A stretch of 64,000 nucleotides of DNA from Rhodonellum psychrophilum GCM71 = DSM 17998 (GCF_000381545.1 NZ_KB906673.1:62001-126000), one strand, 5' to 3'. Positions 17,732 through 26,956 are shown, numbered from the stretch's first letter. The notes: a model not told the origin generated them from the sequence alone. Program-made: numbers and translations.

Positions 17732-18328
17732 ATGTCACACTTGATTTTGGTTGTCCTTTGGGCCCTATTCTATTTCTTACACAGTCTGCTTGCGAGTTTG
17801 AATATAAAAAGAAAATTGCAAGGAAAGATGGGAAGTGCCTATAAATGGTACCGTTTAATATACAGTTTTAGTTCATCCATCCTGTTTTTGGCGATTTTTG
17901 TTTATGCTGGGCTTTTTGAATCCAAAATGCTGCTGAATTCCTCCCCTGGTTTGACCTATTTATCTTTTTTGACCGCAGGTTTGGGAACCATTATTTTGGT
18001 TAAAGCTTTCAAGCATTTCCAGAGCATGGAATTTATCGGCCTGGCACCACATGAGGATCTCGATAAAAAGGGAGATCTGATAAGAAAAGGAATTCATCAA
18101 TATGTTAGACATCCCATTTATTCAGGGCTGATTCTGATTTTTTTGGGATACTTTTTTTACCTACCCACCCTCTCCTCCATGATTCATTTGGTGGCTCTTT
18201 TGGTCTATCTCCCTTTCGGGATCTATTATGAGGAGAAAAAACTTACCGCTCTTTTCGGAGAGGAATACAAAAAATATAAGGAAGAAGTACCTGCGTTGAT
18301 TCCATTCAAAACAAAAAAGGCCGCTTAG
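17732..18328 (+). CDS. Integral membrane methyltransferase, ICMT/PEMT-like
   Basis: The 198-residue protein has about five membrane segments. Its C-terminal motif RHPIYSGLILIFLGYFF plus EEKKLTALFGEEYKKYKEEVPALIP is the SAM-binding signature of isoprenylcysteine carboxyl methyltransferase and phospholipid methyltransferase families. The natural acceptor in bacteria is usually unknown. The stop codon sits in the loop of a strong bidirectional terminator. Confidence 0.8.
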   Translation: MSHLILVVLWALFYFLHSLLASLNIKRKLQGKMGSAYKWYRLIYSFSSSILFLAIFVYAGLFESKMLLNSSPGLTYLSFLTAGLGTIILVKAFKHFQSMEFIGLAPHEDLDKKGDLIRKGIHQYVRHPIYSGLILIFLGYFFYLPTLSSMIHLVALLVYLPFGIYYEEKKLTALFGEEYKKYKEEVPALIPFKTKKAA

Positions 18329-18340
18329 CGCGGCCTTTTT
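18313..18340. terminator. Bidirectional terminator containing the ICMT-like stop codon
   Basis: AAAAAGGCCGC (18314-18324) and GCGGCCTTTTT (18330-18340) form a perfect 11-bp stem. The five-base loop holds most of the stop codon TAG at 18326-18328. It has A and T runs on both sides and ends both the + gene and the FKBP operon on -. Confidence 0.88.
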
Positions 18341-18347
18341 CAAACTT

Positions 18348-18896
18348 TTAATCCATTCCCAGAAAATCCACTTCAAAAACCAAAACGGAGTTGGGTGGGA
18401 TTCTATTTATGTTTTCTTGATTCCTGTAACCGTATGGGGAAGGAATAATGATAATTCCCTTTGATCCACTTCTCATCCGTTGAAAACCAATACTAAATCC
18501 CTGAATCGAAGAAGTAGACCCCAATGGAAACTGGAAAATGTTATACGTTGCGGTCTCTACAAAAAGGTCGTTTTCTTTGGCAACATTCTCAAGATTCGTA
18601 TCGAAAACTGTTCCGTCGAGTAGTTTGCCAACATAATTTGTGTAAATCACATTGTTGTTTCTCGGCCTGGAGCCAGTCCCTTCCTCTTGTACAATCACCA
18701 CTACCCCACTGGGGTCATGGATCCTATACAGACTATCATATGGCGTAGTCAAAAGATACTCAGCTATTTTGAGACTGTCTATTTTTAGATTCCCTTCCGT
18801 ATCGTAAACCGGTCCACCAAATGGGTTCGCTGATTCGCAGGAAAAGCTGAAAATCAAGATCAGACTTGAAAACAGTATTATACCAATCTTTCTCAT
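18348..18896 (-). CDS. FKBP-type peptidyl-prolyl isomerase lipoprotein (third of three)
   Basis: The 182-residue protein has a lipoprotein signal (LILIFSFSC, Cys about 19) and one FKBP domain. Visible motifs are YVGKLLDGTVFDTN, GFSIGFQRMRSGSKGIIIIPSPYGYRN and PPNSVLVFEVDFL. The tryptophan that forms the floor of the FKBP pocket (GW in canonical members) is Phe here. Foldase activity may therefore differ; this is inference. Its ATG directly follows the stop of the upstream FKBP gene with no spacer. It is the last gene of the nrnA-FKBP operon and probably sits in the periplasm, attached to a membrane. Confidence 0.87.
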   Translation of the reverse strand: MRKIGIILFSSLILIFSFSCESANPFGGPVYDTEGNLKIDSLKIAEYLLTTPYDSLYRIHDPSGVVVIVQEEGTGSRPRNNNVIYTNYVGKLLDGTVFDTNLENVAKENDLFVETATYNIFQFPLGSTSSIQGFSIGFQRMRSGSKGIIIIPSPYGYRNQENINRIPPNSVLVFEVDFLGMD

Positions 18897-19448
18897 TTAT
18901 AAATCGTCTGGGATTTGAACCCCGTTTACTTCCACCAAATCTATTTCGAAAATCAAAATGGAATTTTTGGGAATAGTAGATACTTGTTGTGATCCATAAC
19001 CGTAAACCGAAGGAATGATCACTGTAGCTTTGTCTCCCATTTCCATTTTCGACAAGGCATACTCAAATCCTGGAATTACCTGGCCATATCCGAACAACAG
19101 TTCCAAAGGGGCATAAACTCTGTTTGCATTGAAGAGATCATTATCCTTCGCCACTGATTCCAAGGAAGTATCGAAAACCTTGTTGTTCGAAAGCTTGCCT
19201 ACGTAATCCACTTTAAGAGTATCACCTACTACAGGGAGTTTACCACTGGCAGAAACTTCTTGCCAAAGAAGCACCAAACCAGAGGCTGGATCTTTGATCT
19301 CTTTCACGGAAGAAATCGCATTTTCTGAAAGATAAAGTTCAATGTTTTTTAAATCCCTTTCAAAAATGATTTGGGTATTTTCCTCTTCGGAAACACAACC
19401 CGAAAAAAGAACTGTTGCCAGTAAAATGAAAACACTGAATTTATTCAT
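18897..19448 (-). CDS. FKBP-type peptidyl-prolyl isomerase lipoprotein (second of three)
   Basis: From the ATG at 19448 the protein has 183 residues and a clear lipobox (ATVLFSGC). An ATG at 19478 would overlap the upstream gene and place charged residues before the signal, so I reject it. The FKBP domain shows DYVGKLSNNKVFDTS, GYGQVIPGFEYALSKMEMGDKATVIIPSVYGYG and PKNSILIFEIDLVEV. The pocket tryptophan is Phe. An insertion after FDTS, rich in charged residues, is shared with the downstream paralogue, which points to tandem duplication. Confidence 0.87.
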   Translation of the reverse strand: MNKFSVFILLATVLFSGCVSEEENTQIIFERDLKNIELYLSENAISSVKEIKDPASGLVLLWQEVSASGKLPVVGDTLKVDYVGKLSNNKVFDTSLESVAKDNDLFNANRVYAPLELLFGYGQVIPGFEYALSKMEMGDKATVIIPSVYGYGSQQVSTIPKNSILIFEIDLVEVNGVQIPDDL

Positions 19449-19452
19449 AGTT

Positions 19453-20391
19453 TTATTTTTGTACATCTGTAACTTCAACGTCGAAAATCAAAACAGAGTT
19501 AGGCTGGATCAAAGCGCCAGACTGTCTGTCACCATAACCCAGTGGTGATGGAATCAAGAATTTTGCTTTTGAGCCTTTTTTCAACAAGGCAAGGCCTTCG
19601 TCCCATCCTGCAATCACACGTCCTTCTCCAACTACAACATCAATTGGGGCATATCCGCCTTGCTGATCCCTTTGTTCATTGTAAACATTGGTTGTCTTGG
19701 CAAGTTCCTTATTGCTGGTATCGAAAAGTGTTCCGTCCAAAAGGTAACCCGCATAATGGATAAAGGCCATTTCACCATTTTGGATCTGATCTCCTTCTCC
19801 TTCTTTTTCTATGACGTAGTAAAGACCGGATTCTGTCCTGGTCGCAGTCAAATTATTTTTTGCGATATAATCCTCTATCAATTGTGTATCTACTTCAAGT
19901 TGTTTGATGGCATCTTGGGCTTGGATTTTCATCTGTGCTTCCTGAAGCGCTGTGAAATAGGCCTGGATACCTTGCTCATCCAAAACGTCGATGACACCGA
20001 TACTGATTTTCACCTTTTGCTCATTGGTAAGAAAAGGAGGCATGTTGGATTCCCCAAACACTTTCAGTGCGGTACTTTCAAATGCGATGCTATCCCCTTT
20101 TCTCAAACCCAAAAAGATTTCGTCCATTCCGTTTTGTTTTGGGGTGGAATCATTGAACATCAGATACCCAGGCATCTTTTGATCATAAGTAGAGATAAAG
20201 GTAGAATCCTTATCATTTTTCACCACCAAGTTATACAGGATAAATTCCCCGTTTTTGGGAGAATCTTTTCCCTGCTTGATGTAAGTATATTCTATACCGT
20301 CAGATGTTTTTTCTGTCTTTTTGCAGGAAACCATACCGGTAATGACTACCAACAGCGCGGTAGACAATAAAATGCTTTTAATTGTTTTCAT
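19453..20391 (-). CDS. FKBP-type peptidyl-prolyl isomerase lipoprotein, two-domain (first of three)
   Basis: The 312-residue lipoprotein (VVITGMVSC, Cys about 23) has a degenerate FKBP-like N-terminal half (about 35-130). A helical linker rich in Gln, Ala and Lys (about 130-165) follows. The C-terminal FKBP domain is canonical: FIHYAGYLLDGTLFDTS, VIAGWDEGLALLKKGSKAKFLIPSPLGYG and PNSVLIFDVEVTDV, with the pocket Trp kept. It overlaps the nrnA stop by 14 bases. In gliding Bacteroidota an FKBP lipoprotein of this kind, GldI, is needed for motility and can lie near a DHH phosphoesterase and ndk. Identity with GldI is possible but not shown. Confidence 0.87.
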   Translation of the reverse strand: MKTIKSILLSTALLVVITGMVSCKKTEKTSDGIEYTYIKQGKDSPKNGEFILYNLVVKNDKDSTFISTYDQKMPGYLMFNDSTPKQNGMDEIFLGLRKGDSIAFESTALKVFGESNMPPFLTNEQKVKISIGVIDVLDEQGIQAYFTALQEAQMKIQAQDAIKQLEVDTQLIEDYIAKNNLTATRTESGLYYVIEKEGEGDQIQNGEMAFIHYAGYLLDGTLFDTSNKELAKTTNVYNEQRDQQGGYAPIDVVVGEGRVIAGWDEGLALLKKGSKAKFLIPSPLGYGDRQSGALIQPNSVLIFDVEVTDVQK

Positions 20392-21418
20392 GGACGAGTT
20401 CTAATTGATTTAATAAAGCTTTTTTGTTTTTTTTGATAAGTTTTTCGAATCTATCTGTGGTTTCTTTCAAGCCCATTTCAGATTTTCCTCCGGAAGCGTT
20501 TTTGTGTCCCCCTCCGTCAAAAAACGCTGCTGCAAACTTGTTTATGGCCACATCATGCGTGGATCTAAAGGATATCTTGACGGCATCGTCTCGCTCGGTG
20601 AAGAGCGCCGCGATTTTGATTCCCTCCAAAGACAAGGCGTAATTGACCAAGCCTTCAGTATCGCCGGTTTGGGAATTGTATTTTTTTAAATCCTTTTTAG
20701 TGATGGAAAAATAAGCCGTGTGTAGATTTTCCAAAATCGTCAATCTTCTTGTAATGGCAAAACCCAGGAATTTTAGTTTGTCTATGCTGTTGGTATCATA
20801 GATCAATTTTGAAATCTTGGTGTTGTCAGCGCCCAAGCCAATAAGTTCGGCAGTTACCAAGTGTACGTTTTTGGTGGTATTGGGGTGTTTGAAACCCCCG
20901 GTATCTGTCATGATCCCGGCGTAAAGACATTCTGCAATATCCTTGTCAATCAGGTCGTGGTCACCAATTTTTACGATCAGATCATAGACCAATTCACAAG
21001 TAGCTGCAGCAGAAGTGCTCCAATAATTGAAATCAGAAAAGTTTTTTGGATCTTGGTGATGGTCGATGTTGACTTTGTAAGCGGTGGCATTGTTGACATA
21101 AGACTGCATGCTATTCAGCCTACTCAAGCAGGAAAAATCCAGACAAATGATCACATCAGCTGATTCAATTTTTTTGATGGCCTTTTCCTGTTTGGAAAGG
21201 TCTTCAAAATTAATCACCTTTTTATTCCCCTTCATCCAATGGAGGAAAGAGGGGTAATCCGATGGAGTGATCACATCGACTTCATGACCTTTTTTAATAA
21301 GGTAATTGGCCATTCCCAAGGAAGAACCCAATGCATCTGCATCAGGTTTATGATGGGTAGTGATGACAATTTTTTTCGGTAAGGCAATTATATCTTTTAG
21401 AGACTCTAATTCTTGCAT
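20378..21418 (-). CDS. nrnA: DHH/DHHA1 phosphoesterase, NrnA-like (oligoribonuclease / pAp phosphatase)
   Basis: From the ATG at 21418 (MQELESLKDI) the protein has 346 residues. The DHH domain shows ITTHHKPDADALGSSLG, CLDFSCLSRL and VNIDHHQDPKNF. The DHHA1 domain ends with FDGGGHKNASGGKSE. NrnA-type enzymes degrade short RNA oligonucleotides and may dephosphorylate pAp. An upstream in-frame start at 21499 would add a Cys-rich stretch not expected in the family. It heads an operon with three FKBP lipoproteins and is divergent from ndk. Confidence 0.9.
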   Translation of the reverse strand: MQELESLKDIIALPKKIVITTHHKPDADALGSSLGMANYLIKKGHEVDVITPSDYPSFLHWMKGNKKVINFEDLSKQEKAIKKIESADVIICLDFSCLSRLNSMQSYVNNATAYKVNIDHHQDPKNFSDFNYWSTSAAATCELVYDLIVKIGDHDLIDKDIAECLYAGIMTDTGGFKHPNTTKNVHLVTAELIGLGADNTKISKLIYDTNSIDKLKFLGFAITRRLTILENLHTAYFSITKKDLKKYNSQTGDTEGLVNYALSLEGIKIAALFTERDDAVKISFRSTHDVAINKFAAAFFDGGGHKNASGGKSEMGLKETTDRFEKLIKKNKKALLNQLELVHENN

Positions 21419-21565
21419 TTTAAGGCTTTTATATGTTCTCCGCAGAAAACACAGTCGACAAAGGTCAGGATTATTTTTGAAAAATCCCAATTCTACCAAT
21501 TGCCTAACATGTAATCAGATAGGATAGAATTCGCTGGCTTTATTCGGAGATTCGTTTATTTACCC

Positions 21566-21573
21566 TATTTTTG
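21566..21573 (+). promoter_or_regulatory. -7 promoter element of ndk
   Basis: TATTTTTG followed by C matches TAnnTTTG exactly and lies 34 bases before the ndk ATG. A good TTTG at the -33 distance is not evident. Confidence 0.55.
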
Positions 21574-21607
21574 CACTCCAATAAAACGTTGACATAAATT
21601 TAAGGAA

Positions 21608-22030
21608 ATGGCAAATAACAGAACATTCACGATGATTAAGCCTGATGCTTTTGGCGCAGGAAATTCAGGTGCGATTTTGAAAATGATTGAAGAGGCAGGA
21701 TTCAAAATAGTGGCCATGAAGGCTACCAAATTGTCTCCGGAAATGGCAGGGAAATTCTATGAAGTCCATAGCGAAAGACCTTTTTACGCAGCACTTTGCG
21801 CATACATGTCCTCGGGACCTATCCTGCCCGTGATCTTGGAAAAAGACAATGCAGTGGAAGATTTCAGAAAATTGATCGGAGCGACCAATCCAGCAGATGC
21901 TGCTGAAGGAACGATCAGAAAGATTTTTGCAACTTCCATCGAAGCCAATGCCGTTCACGGTTCCGATTCCGACGAAAACGCTGCAATCGAAGGGAACTTT
22001 TTCTTCAGTCAATTCGAAAGAGTTCTTTAA
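21608..22030 (+). CDS. ndk: Nucleoside diphosphate kinase
   Basis: The 140-residue enzyme transfers the gamma-phosphate between nucleoside triphosphates and diphosphates. The start [10 protein letters not shown], the catalytic His in NAVHGSDS (about 118), and the tetramer-type length are standard. It is a single gene with its own promoter element and a strong terminator, divergent from nrnA. In several Bacteroidota ndk sits next to the DHH phosphoesterase gene, as here. Confidence 0.96.
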   Translation: MANNRTFTMIKPDAFGAGNSGAILKMIEEAGFKIVAMKATKLSPEMAGKFYEVHSERPFYAALCAYMSSGPILPVILEKDNAVEDFRKLIGATNPADAAEGTIRKIFATSIEANAVHGSDSDENAAIEGNFFFSQFERVL

Positions 22031-22050
22031 TCTGGCTCAAAAAAGAATTT

Positions 22051-22090
22051 AAAAGCCCTCGGAATTTGACGATTCCGAGGGCTTTTTTTT
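22051..22090 (+). terminator. Terminator of ndk
   Basis: AAAAGCCCTCGGAAT (22051-22065) and ATTCCGAGGGCTTTT (22072-22086) form a perfect 15-bp stem with a six-base loop, followed by more T residues. Confidence 0.93.
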
Positions 22091-22194
22091 GTCGAAAATC
22101 AAAATTCAGATCGTCCAAAAAATTTGGAATGGCTTAATCCAAATCTTTTTCCAGCCTAGACCAGTTCCATCCATCCATTGTTACGGATGGGATC

Positions 22195-22686
22195 TTAGTT
22201 TACTTTTTCAAATTTCATATCCTGTTCGATCACATCCCCTCCTACTATCCCTCCAGGAAAAAAAAGTTCATTCCCTTCATTTCTCAGCGAATAGGTTTTG
22301 GAATAATCCGGATATCCCTCTACAAAGGTGCTTTGCAATTCCTCTTTTGCATAATGGACTTTTTCACCAAAATAAGGCCGGTGTAAAAATGCTGTCCGGG
22401 TGAATACAATAGTATTGTTGTCGAGTAAAAAAGTCCCGGATTCATGAAAATTATATCCCAAATCCACGACAGAGCCTTGTTCACGAAGCGTGGAACTGTA
22501 GCTATAGGTTCCATCTCCTTTAAATACATAGATGGTGACGTAATCCAATTCAAGGTAATTGTTGAAGCCAACCATTTCCCAAGTTCCCAAAAGTGGGAGG
22601 GGAAGGGTATCATCTCCATCTTGACACGAACTTGCGAAAAGCAAAATAATAAAGAGAGGGAGCGTTAGGATTTTTTTCATATTCAT
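22195..22686 (-). CDS. Lipocalin-like lipoprotein of unknown function
   Basis: The 163-residue protein has a lipoprotein signal (FIILLFASSC, Cys about 21). Its mature part begins LPLPLLGTWEMVGFNN, the GxW pattern of lipocalin-like domains frequent in Bacteroidota. Alternating beta strands follow (YVTIYVFKGDGTYSYSS, HESGTFLLDNNTIVFTR). No enzyme motif is visible. A second ATG at 22680 is an equally good start. It is a single gene convergent with ndk. Confidence 0.7.
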   Translation of the reverse strand: MNMKKILTLPLFIILLFASSCQDGDDTLPLPLLGTWEMVGFNNYLELDYVTIYVFKGDGTYSYSSTLREQGSVVDLGYNFHESGTFLLDNNTIVFTRTAFLHRPYFGEKVHYAKEELQSTFVEGYPDYSKTYSLRNEGNELFFPGGIVGGDVIEQDMKFEKVN

Positions 22687-22778
22687 TGCGGTTTTTTCAT
22701 CCTACGAATATTGATAATCTGGGGTTTCTTATTTTTATTCAGGAAATGAAATATTTGGAGTTTTTAAATTTTGACATC

Positions 22779-22810
22779 AAAAAAAGCGGGAAAATCATGA
22801 TTTCCCCGCT
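22779..22810 (-). terminator. Terminator of guaB
   Basis: AGCGGGAAAATCA and TGATTTCCCCGCT (22785-22810) form a 13-bp inverted repeat with one mismatch. The A-run at 22779-22785 becomes a T-tract on -. It lies 49 bases past the guaB stop. Confidence 0.82.
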
Positions 22811-22858
22811 CCTTCATTTATAAAATGTAGCTTTTGCCACAACAATGTATTTACTCCA

Positions 22859-24337
22859 TCACATTTTAGCACTATAATTCGGTGCCTCTCTCGTGATGCT
22901 GATGTCATGTGGATGGGACTCCTTGGCTCCTGCCGAAGTGATCTTGACAAATTTTCCGTCACGCTGAAGGTCCTCAATATTGGGGGTACCGCAATAGCCC
23001 ATACCTGCCTGTAATCCTCCGATCAACTGATACAAAACTTCGGAAACAAGTCCTTTGTAAGGTACTCTTCCCACGATTCCCTCGGGTACCAATTTCTTGA
23101 TGTTGTCTTCCGCATCTTGGAAATAACGGTCTTTTGAACCGGATTCCATCGCTTCAAGAGAACCCATTCCCCTGTAGGATTTGAATTTCCTACCTTCAAA
23201 AATGATCATTTCTCCAGGAGCCTCTTCGGTTCCGGCAAGCAAAGATCCGATCATGATAGAGCTTCCACCCGCGGCGATGGCTTTTACCAAATCTCCCGAA
23301 TAACGGATTCCACCATCTGCAATCACCGGTACGCCCGTACCTTTCAAGGCTTCTGCGCATTCGTATACTGCTGACAACTGAGGAACACCCACTCCAGCAA
23401 TGACGCGGGTGGTGCAGATACTTCCCGGTCCAACACCGACTTTTACCGCATCGGCTCCAGCCTCCGCTAGCGCAATCGCTGCTTCTGGCGTGGCAATGTT
23501 TCCAACGATGACTTCCAAATCCGGAAACGCAGCCTTGATTCTTTTACATGCATCAATGACACCTTTGGAATGGCCATGAGCAGTATCAATGGAAACAACG
23601 TCCACTCCGGCAGCCTTTAAGGCCTCCACTCTTTCTTCGATATCTGCTGTGACACCGACAGCAGCGCCAACTCTCAATCTGCCAAATTCATCCTTACAGG
23701 CATTTGGTTTGTCTCTCCTCTTCAGGATATCCTTATAGGTAATCAGACCAGAAAGTCTATACTCCTCATCGACTATGGGAAGTTTTTCGATTTTGTATTC
23801 CTGAAGAATTTCCTCCGCTTCCTCCAAAGTGATTCCTCCCTTGGCGGTGATCAGATTCTCCTTGGTCATGATTTCTTTAATGTTCCGGTTGGGATCTTTG
23901 ATAAATCGCAAGTCACGGTTGGTGATGATTCCCATAAGTGTCCTATTTTCATCCACCACAGGAATACCGCCGATATTGAATTCGCTCATGATGTTTTGAG
24001 CATCCTTTACTTTGGCATCAATGTGTAGTGTGATAGGGTCTAGGATCATTCCGGATTGAGACCGCTTCACCTTTTTGACTTGTGAGGCTTGTTTCTCAAT
24101 GGACATATTTTTATGGATAAATCCCAATCCTCCTTCCAAAGCAATGGCAATCGCCAATTCTGCTTCGGTGACGGTGTCCATGGCTGCTGAAACCAATGGA
24201 ATGTTGAGCCGGATTTTCTTGGTGAGTTGAGTGGATGTGTTGGTGTCGCGCGGGAGAACTTCTGAGTATCCTGGGACTAAAAGCACGTCATCGTAGGTGA
24301 GTGCTTCAAAAAGAAACTTTTGTGACTTTTGATTCAT
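22859..24337 (-). CDS. guaB: Inosine-5'-monophosphate dehydrogenase
   Basis: The 492-residue enzyme oxidises IMP to XMP with NAD, the committed step to guanine nucleotides. The barrel start [20 protein letters not shown], two CBS domains (about 95-205), the phosphate loop and active-site Cys in [21 protein letters not shown], and the flap region [10 protein letters not shown] are all present. It is monocistronic. A well-formed Bacteroidota promoter lies upstream and a terminator downstream. Confidence 0.97.
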   Translation of the reverse strand: MNQKSQKFLFEALTYDDVLLVPGYSEVLPRDTNTSTQLTKKIRLNIPLVSAAMDTVTEAELAIAIALEGGLGFIHKNMSIEKQASQVKKVKRSQSGMILDPITLHIDAKVKDAQNIMSEFNIGGIPVVDENRTLMGIITNRDLRFIKDPNRNIKEIMTKENLITAKGGITLEEAEEILQEYKIEKLPIVDEEYRLSGLITYKDILKRRDKPNACKDEFGRLRVGAAVGVTADIEERVEALKAAGVDVVSIDTAHGHSKGVIDACKRIKAAFPDLEVIVGNIATPEAAIALAEAGADAVKVGVGPGSICTTRVIAGVGVPQLSAVYECAEALKGTGVPVIADGGIRYSGDLVKAIAAGGSSIMIGSLLAGTEEAPGEMIIFEGRKFKSYRGMGSLEAMESGSKDRYFQDAEDNIKKLVPEGIVGRVPYKGLVSEVLYQLIGGLQAGMGYCGTPNIEDLQRDGKFVKITSAGAKESHPHDISITREAPNYSAKM

Positions 24338-24371
24338 GGCAAATATCGGTTAGGTTACCCTATTTGCACGC

Positions 24372-24404
24372 CAAAGATACAAACATTTTCAAATGTGGAT
24401 CAAA
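24372..24404 (-). promoter_or_regulatory. guaB promoter (-33 and -7 elements)
   Basis: On -, TTTG (24404-24401) and TATCTTTG (24379-24372) are separated by 21 bases. This matches the Bacteroidota primary sigma promoter (TTTG, about 19-21 bases, TAnnTTTG). The -7 lies about 34 bases before the ATG. The remainder of this 407-base gap to 24685 shows no gene or repeat that I can support. Confidence 0.65.
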
Positions 24405-24685
24405 CGCTTTTCAAAATAAATCCCATTATTTGCCAAAAATGCTCTTTAAAAAGGAATTTTCTTCTGTTTTAAAGAATTTACACCGTTTTCGGGATTTGAG
24501 ATTTGGAGGAAGATGGGATTAAAAAAAGTATGAGAGGAAAGAATGGACTTCAATTCCCTTCATCTTTATAAAAGGTCGGCTTCTTTCGAAGGGGAAATTT
24601 TATCGAGAAAAAAGCAAATCATCAAGCGATGTCCTCTTGGAAAAACCTGCTTTTTTTTGAAAACACAATGGAGGAAATATAGTTT

Positions 24686-24739
24686 AAAAAATCAAGCATT
24701 GCCGGAGAGGTCTAAATCATTTCCTCTCCGACAACGCTT
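24686..24739 (-). terminator. Terminator of the RsmB-like gene
   Basis: CGGAGAGG (24703-24710) and CCTCTCCG (24723-24730) form a perfect 8-bp stem, extended by AAGC and GCTT beyond an internal loop. A-residues at 24686-24691 give a T-tract on -. It begins six bases after the gene's stop. Confidence 0.75.
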
Positions 24740-24744
24740 ATTTA

Positions 24745-25977
24745 TTATTCGGTTTCCGGTGCCGTTTCACTTTCTTGAGGAGTGGAAGATTCTTTTTTTC
24801 TCAGCTTCGCAATGTAAAAACCATCAAAGCCACTTTCCTGGGCCAAAACTTTCTTGTCCTCTATCAACTCGAAGTCCTTGCCTTTTTCACTGGCCAAAAA
24901 TTTGGCTATTTGCATTTCGTTCTCTGTTGGCAAAATGCTACAAGTCGCATAGACCATGATCCCACCGGGCTTTAGCATTGAAGGATAATTCTGAAGGATT
25001 TCTTCTTGGATCTTTTGGACTTTTTCGATCGATTCTGGCGTCAATTTCCACTTGGTATCAGGATTCCTTTTCAACACACCCAAGCCAGAACAAGGCACAT
25101 CCAGCAACAAACGATCGGCGGATTCCTTCAGTCTTTTGATGGTTTTGTTTCCTTCTATCGCTTTGGGCTCAATGATGCTCACCCCATCTCTTCTGGCGCG
25201 CAATTTGGCATTCTGCAGTTTCCAGGCCTCGGTATCCATGGCCAAAATCCTACCTTTGTTTTCCATCAATGCTGCCAAATGAAGGGCTTTTCCTCCAGCT
25301 CCGGCACAGGCGTCGATCACACGCATTCCTGGCTGAACATCCAAAGCAGCTGCCACCAATTGAGAAGAGGCATCTTGCACCTCAAAAAGTCCCTCTTTGA
25401 ACGCTGGGTTTCTAAAAACATTCTGTCTCTTGGCCAAAACCAAGGCATCTTTGTAGCCAGTAGGGGTATAGGTGTCAATACCATCTTCGGCTAGGCGGTT
25501 CATCAGGTTTTCACGGGTTGTTTTTAGGGTATTCACCCTAAGGACAACTTCCGCCTCTTGGTTCAAGGTATCCAGTTCCTTTTCCCATTTGTCTCCCAAT
25601 AGATTGGCGCCCATCTCATCCAACCAATCCGGAATGGACTGAAGAATGGCACGCTCCTGAATTTTCTGATAGCGGTTTTCAACATCCCTGGGATCGATTC
25701 CCTTGAATTCTCTCCAACTAGGCAATTCTTGCCCTTGAAGCAACCAATACGTACCAAAAAGATGGTACAAATCATCCGAAGGACTCACCTCATTGATCAA
25801 CCTCCACCAACGAACCATTTCGTATACGGATTCTGCGATAAAGCCCCTGTCTCTCGCGCCCCATTTGGGATTGGATCTCAGGGTTCTTTCGATAACTTTA
25901 TCGGCGTACTTATTTTGATGGAATATTTCATCAATGGCTGTAATGACGCCATGGACTGTATTGGTGTGGAGTTTCAT
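24745..25977 (-). CDS. RsmB/NOP2/Sun-family rRNA (cytosine-5) methyltransferase
   Basis: The 410-residue protein has an N-terminal NusB-like part (about 10-150) followed by a SAM-dependent domain. The SAM motif is VIDACAGAGGKALHLAAL. The two catalytic cysteines are in DVPCSGLGVLKRNPDTKW (motif IV) and YATCSILPTENE (motif VI). RsmB methylates C967 of 16S rRNA in E. coli, but related family members target other sites, so the exact target is inference. The last residues (STPQESETAPETE) form an acidic tail not typical of RsmB. It appears monocistronic. Confidence 0.88.
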   Translation of the reverse strand: MKLHTNTVHGVITAIDEIFHQNKYADKVIERTLRSNPKWGARDRGFIAESVYEMVRWWRLINEVSPSDDLYHLFGTYWLLQGQELPSWREFKGIDPRDVENRYQKIQERAILQSIPDWLDEMGANLLGDKWEKELDTLNQEAEVVLRVNTLKTTRENLMNRLAEDGIDTYTPTGYKDALVLAKRQNVFRNPAFKEGLFEVQDASSQLVAAALDVQPGMRVIDACAGAGGKALHLAALMENKGRILAMDTEAWKLQNAKLRARRDGVSIIEPKAIEGNKTIKRLKESADRLLLDVPCSGLGVLKRNPDTKWKLTPESIEKVQKIQEEILQNYPSMLKPGGIMVYATCSILPTENEMQIAKFLASEKGKDFELIEDKKVLAQESGFDGFYIAKLRKKESSTPQESETAPETE

Positions 25978-26224
25978 GAAGTTGAATTTGCCTGCAAAGA
26001 TAGGAAAGTTATTGTTAGAAGTCGAAAAGCTTAAAATTAGTGCCTTTAAAAAAGTAAAGCGGCGCCTATACCGCCAAAATCACCTCCATAAGAGACGATT
26101 GCACAGGCCCACTTCCCGCATACCAAAAGCATATGGAATTCTCCGATTTGAAAAATTCAATATTTTCAATCTTCCGGTTTAATCTAGCATTAAGCCAATT
26201 TTTGGTCGATTGGATTTTTCCTTT

Positions 26225-26956
26225 TCATCTGAAGAACAATTTTCTCTTGATGTTCAAATAGGAAAAAAGGCTGCGTTTTCCCCACTTGTATTCATAATAA
26301 AACCGATCGTTATGGGTGAGTTTGAATTGTTCTTTTTCATCCTTGCTCTTCAATGTCTGGCTTTCCAAATGATCTACGATGGAGGAACTTACGAGTGCAT
26401 GCTTGAGACCATGCTTCTGGATGGTATTGATGTAATCATTGTCCGAATACCAAAAAGTGAAGCCTTCATCCAGTTTCCCAGTAATGTCCAGCATCTCTCT
26501 TTTGAAAAACAGACACCAACCTGCAACTTCCTTTCTCACTTCAAACCCTTCATGAATTCCGGAATACAAATCAACCCCATGGGCCGGATGATGAATCGAA
26601 CAGGCCGGTGAAGCACTAACCAGTGACGGGTCCGCATCGAAAGCGCGTAACATTTCGGAAGCCCAGCTTTTGTGGAAAACCAGGTCATTGTTGGCGAGAC
26701 AAATGTATTGGCTATCTGTTTTTGAAATCCCAAGATTAAAATATTTATGGAAACCGAATTTCTTCCTTGGAAAAAGAGTCCGGGTGCAAGGGTATGCATA
26801 TTCTTCTTGCTTTTTATTGGACTCTATCACCACGATATCAAATTGGATATCGCTGGGATTTTCGGATGCGATCAGGCTTTGTACGGCGTTCTCAGTTATT
26901 CCTTTCAACATCGGGCTGCTGGCATTGGACAGTATGATGACGTCTATTTTTTGCAT
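26225..26956 (-). CDS. GT2-family glycosyltransferase (fifth gene of polysaccharide operon)
   Basis: The 243-residue protein begins with IDVIILSNASSP and carries LANNDLVF, a DxD-like metal site of GT-A fold transferases. GFTFWYSDNDY holds the acceptor-side acidic motif. It should act at the cytoplasmic side of the inner membrane on a lipid-linked sugar chain. Its first 65 bases overlap the end of the upstream glycosyltransferase in another frame, far more than the one to four bases elsewhere in the operon. A weak GC-rich hairpin with a T-run on - near 26045-26075 may end the operon. Confidence 0.82.
   Translation of the reverse strand: MQKIDVIILSNASSPMLKGITENAVQSLIASENPSDIQFDIVVIESNKKQEEYAYPCTRTLFPRKKFGFHKYFNLGISKTDSQYICLANNDLVFHKSWASEMLRAFDADPSLVSASPACSIHHPAHGVDLYSGIHEGFEVRKEVAGWCLFFKREMLDITGKLDEGFTFWYSDNDYINTIQKHGLKHALVSSSIVDHLESQTLKSKDEKEQFKLTHNDRFYYEYKWGKRSLFSYLNIKRKLFFR

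Noticed and set aside
19660-20370. Long open frame of 236 codons on + opposite the first FKBP gene
   Set aside because: It is antisense to a well-supported lipoprotein gene and its translation is rich in Cys, Phe and His with no family signature.
18348-20391. Tandem FKBP genes as a DNA repeat or recent duplication
   Set aside because: The protein motifs are shared but the nucleotide sequences are clearly diverged, so they are not annotated as a repeat.
24543-24959. Open frame of 138 codons on + between guaB and the RsmB-like gene
   Set aside because: It crosses the RsmB-like terminator and its 3' half is antisense to the methyltransferase; no family similarity.
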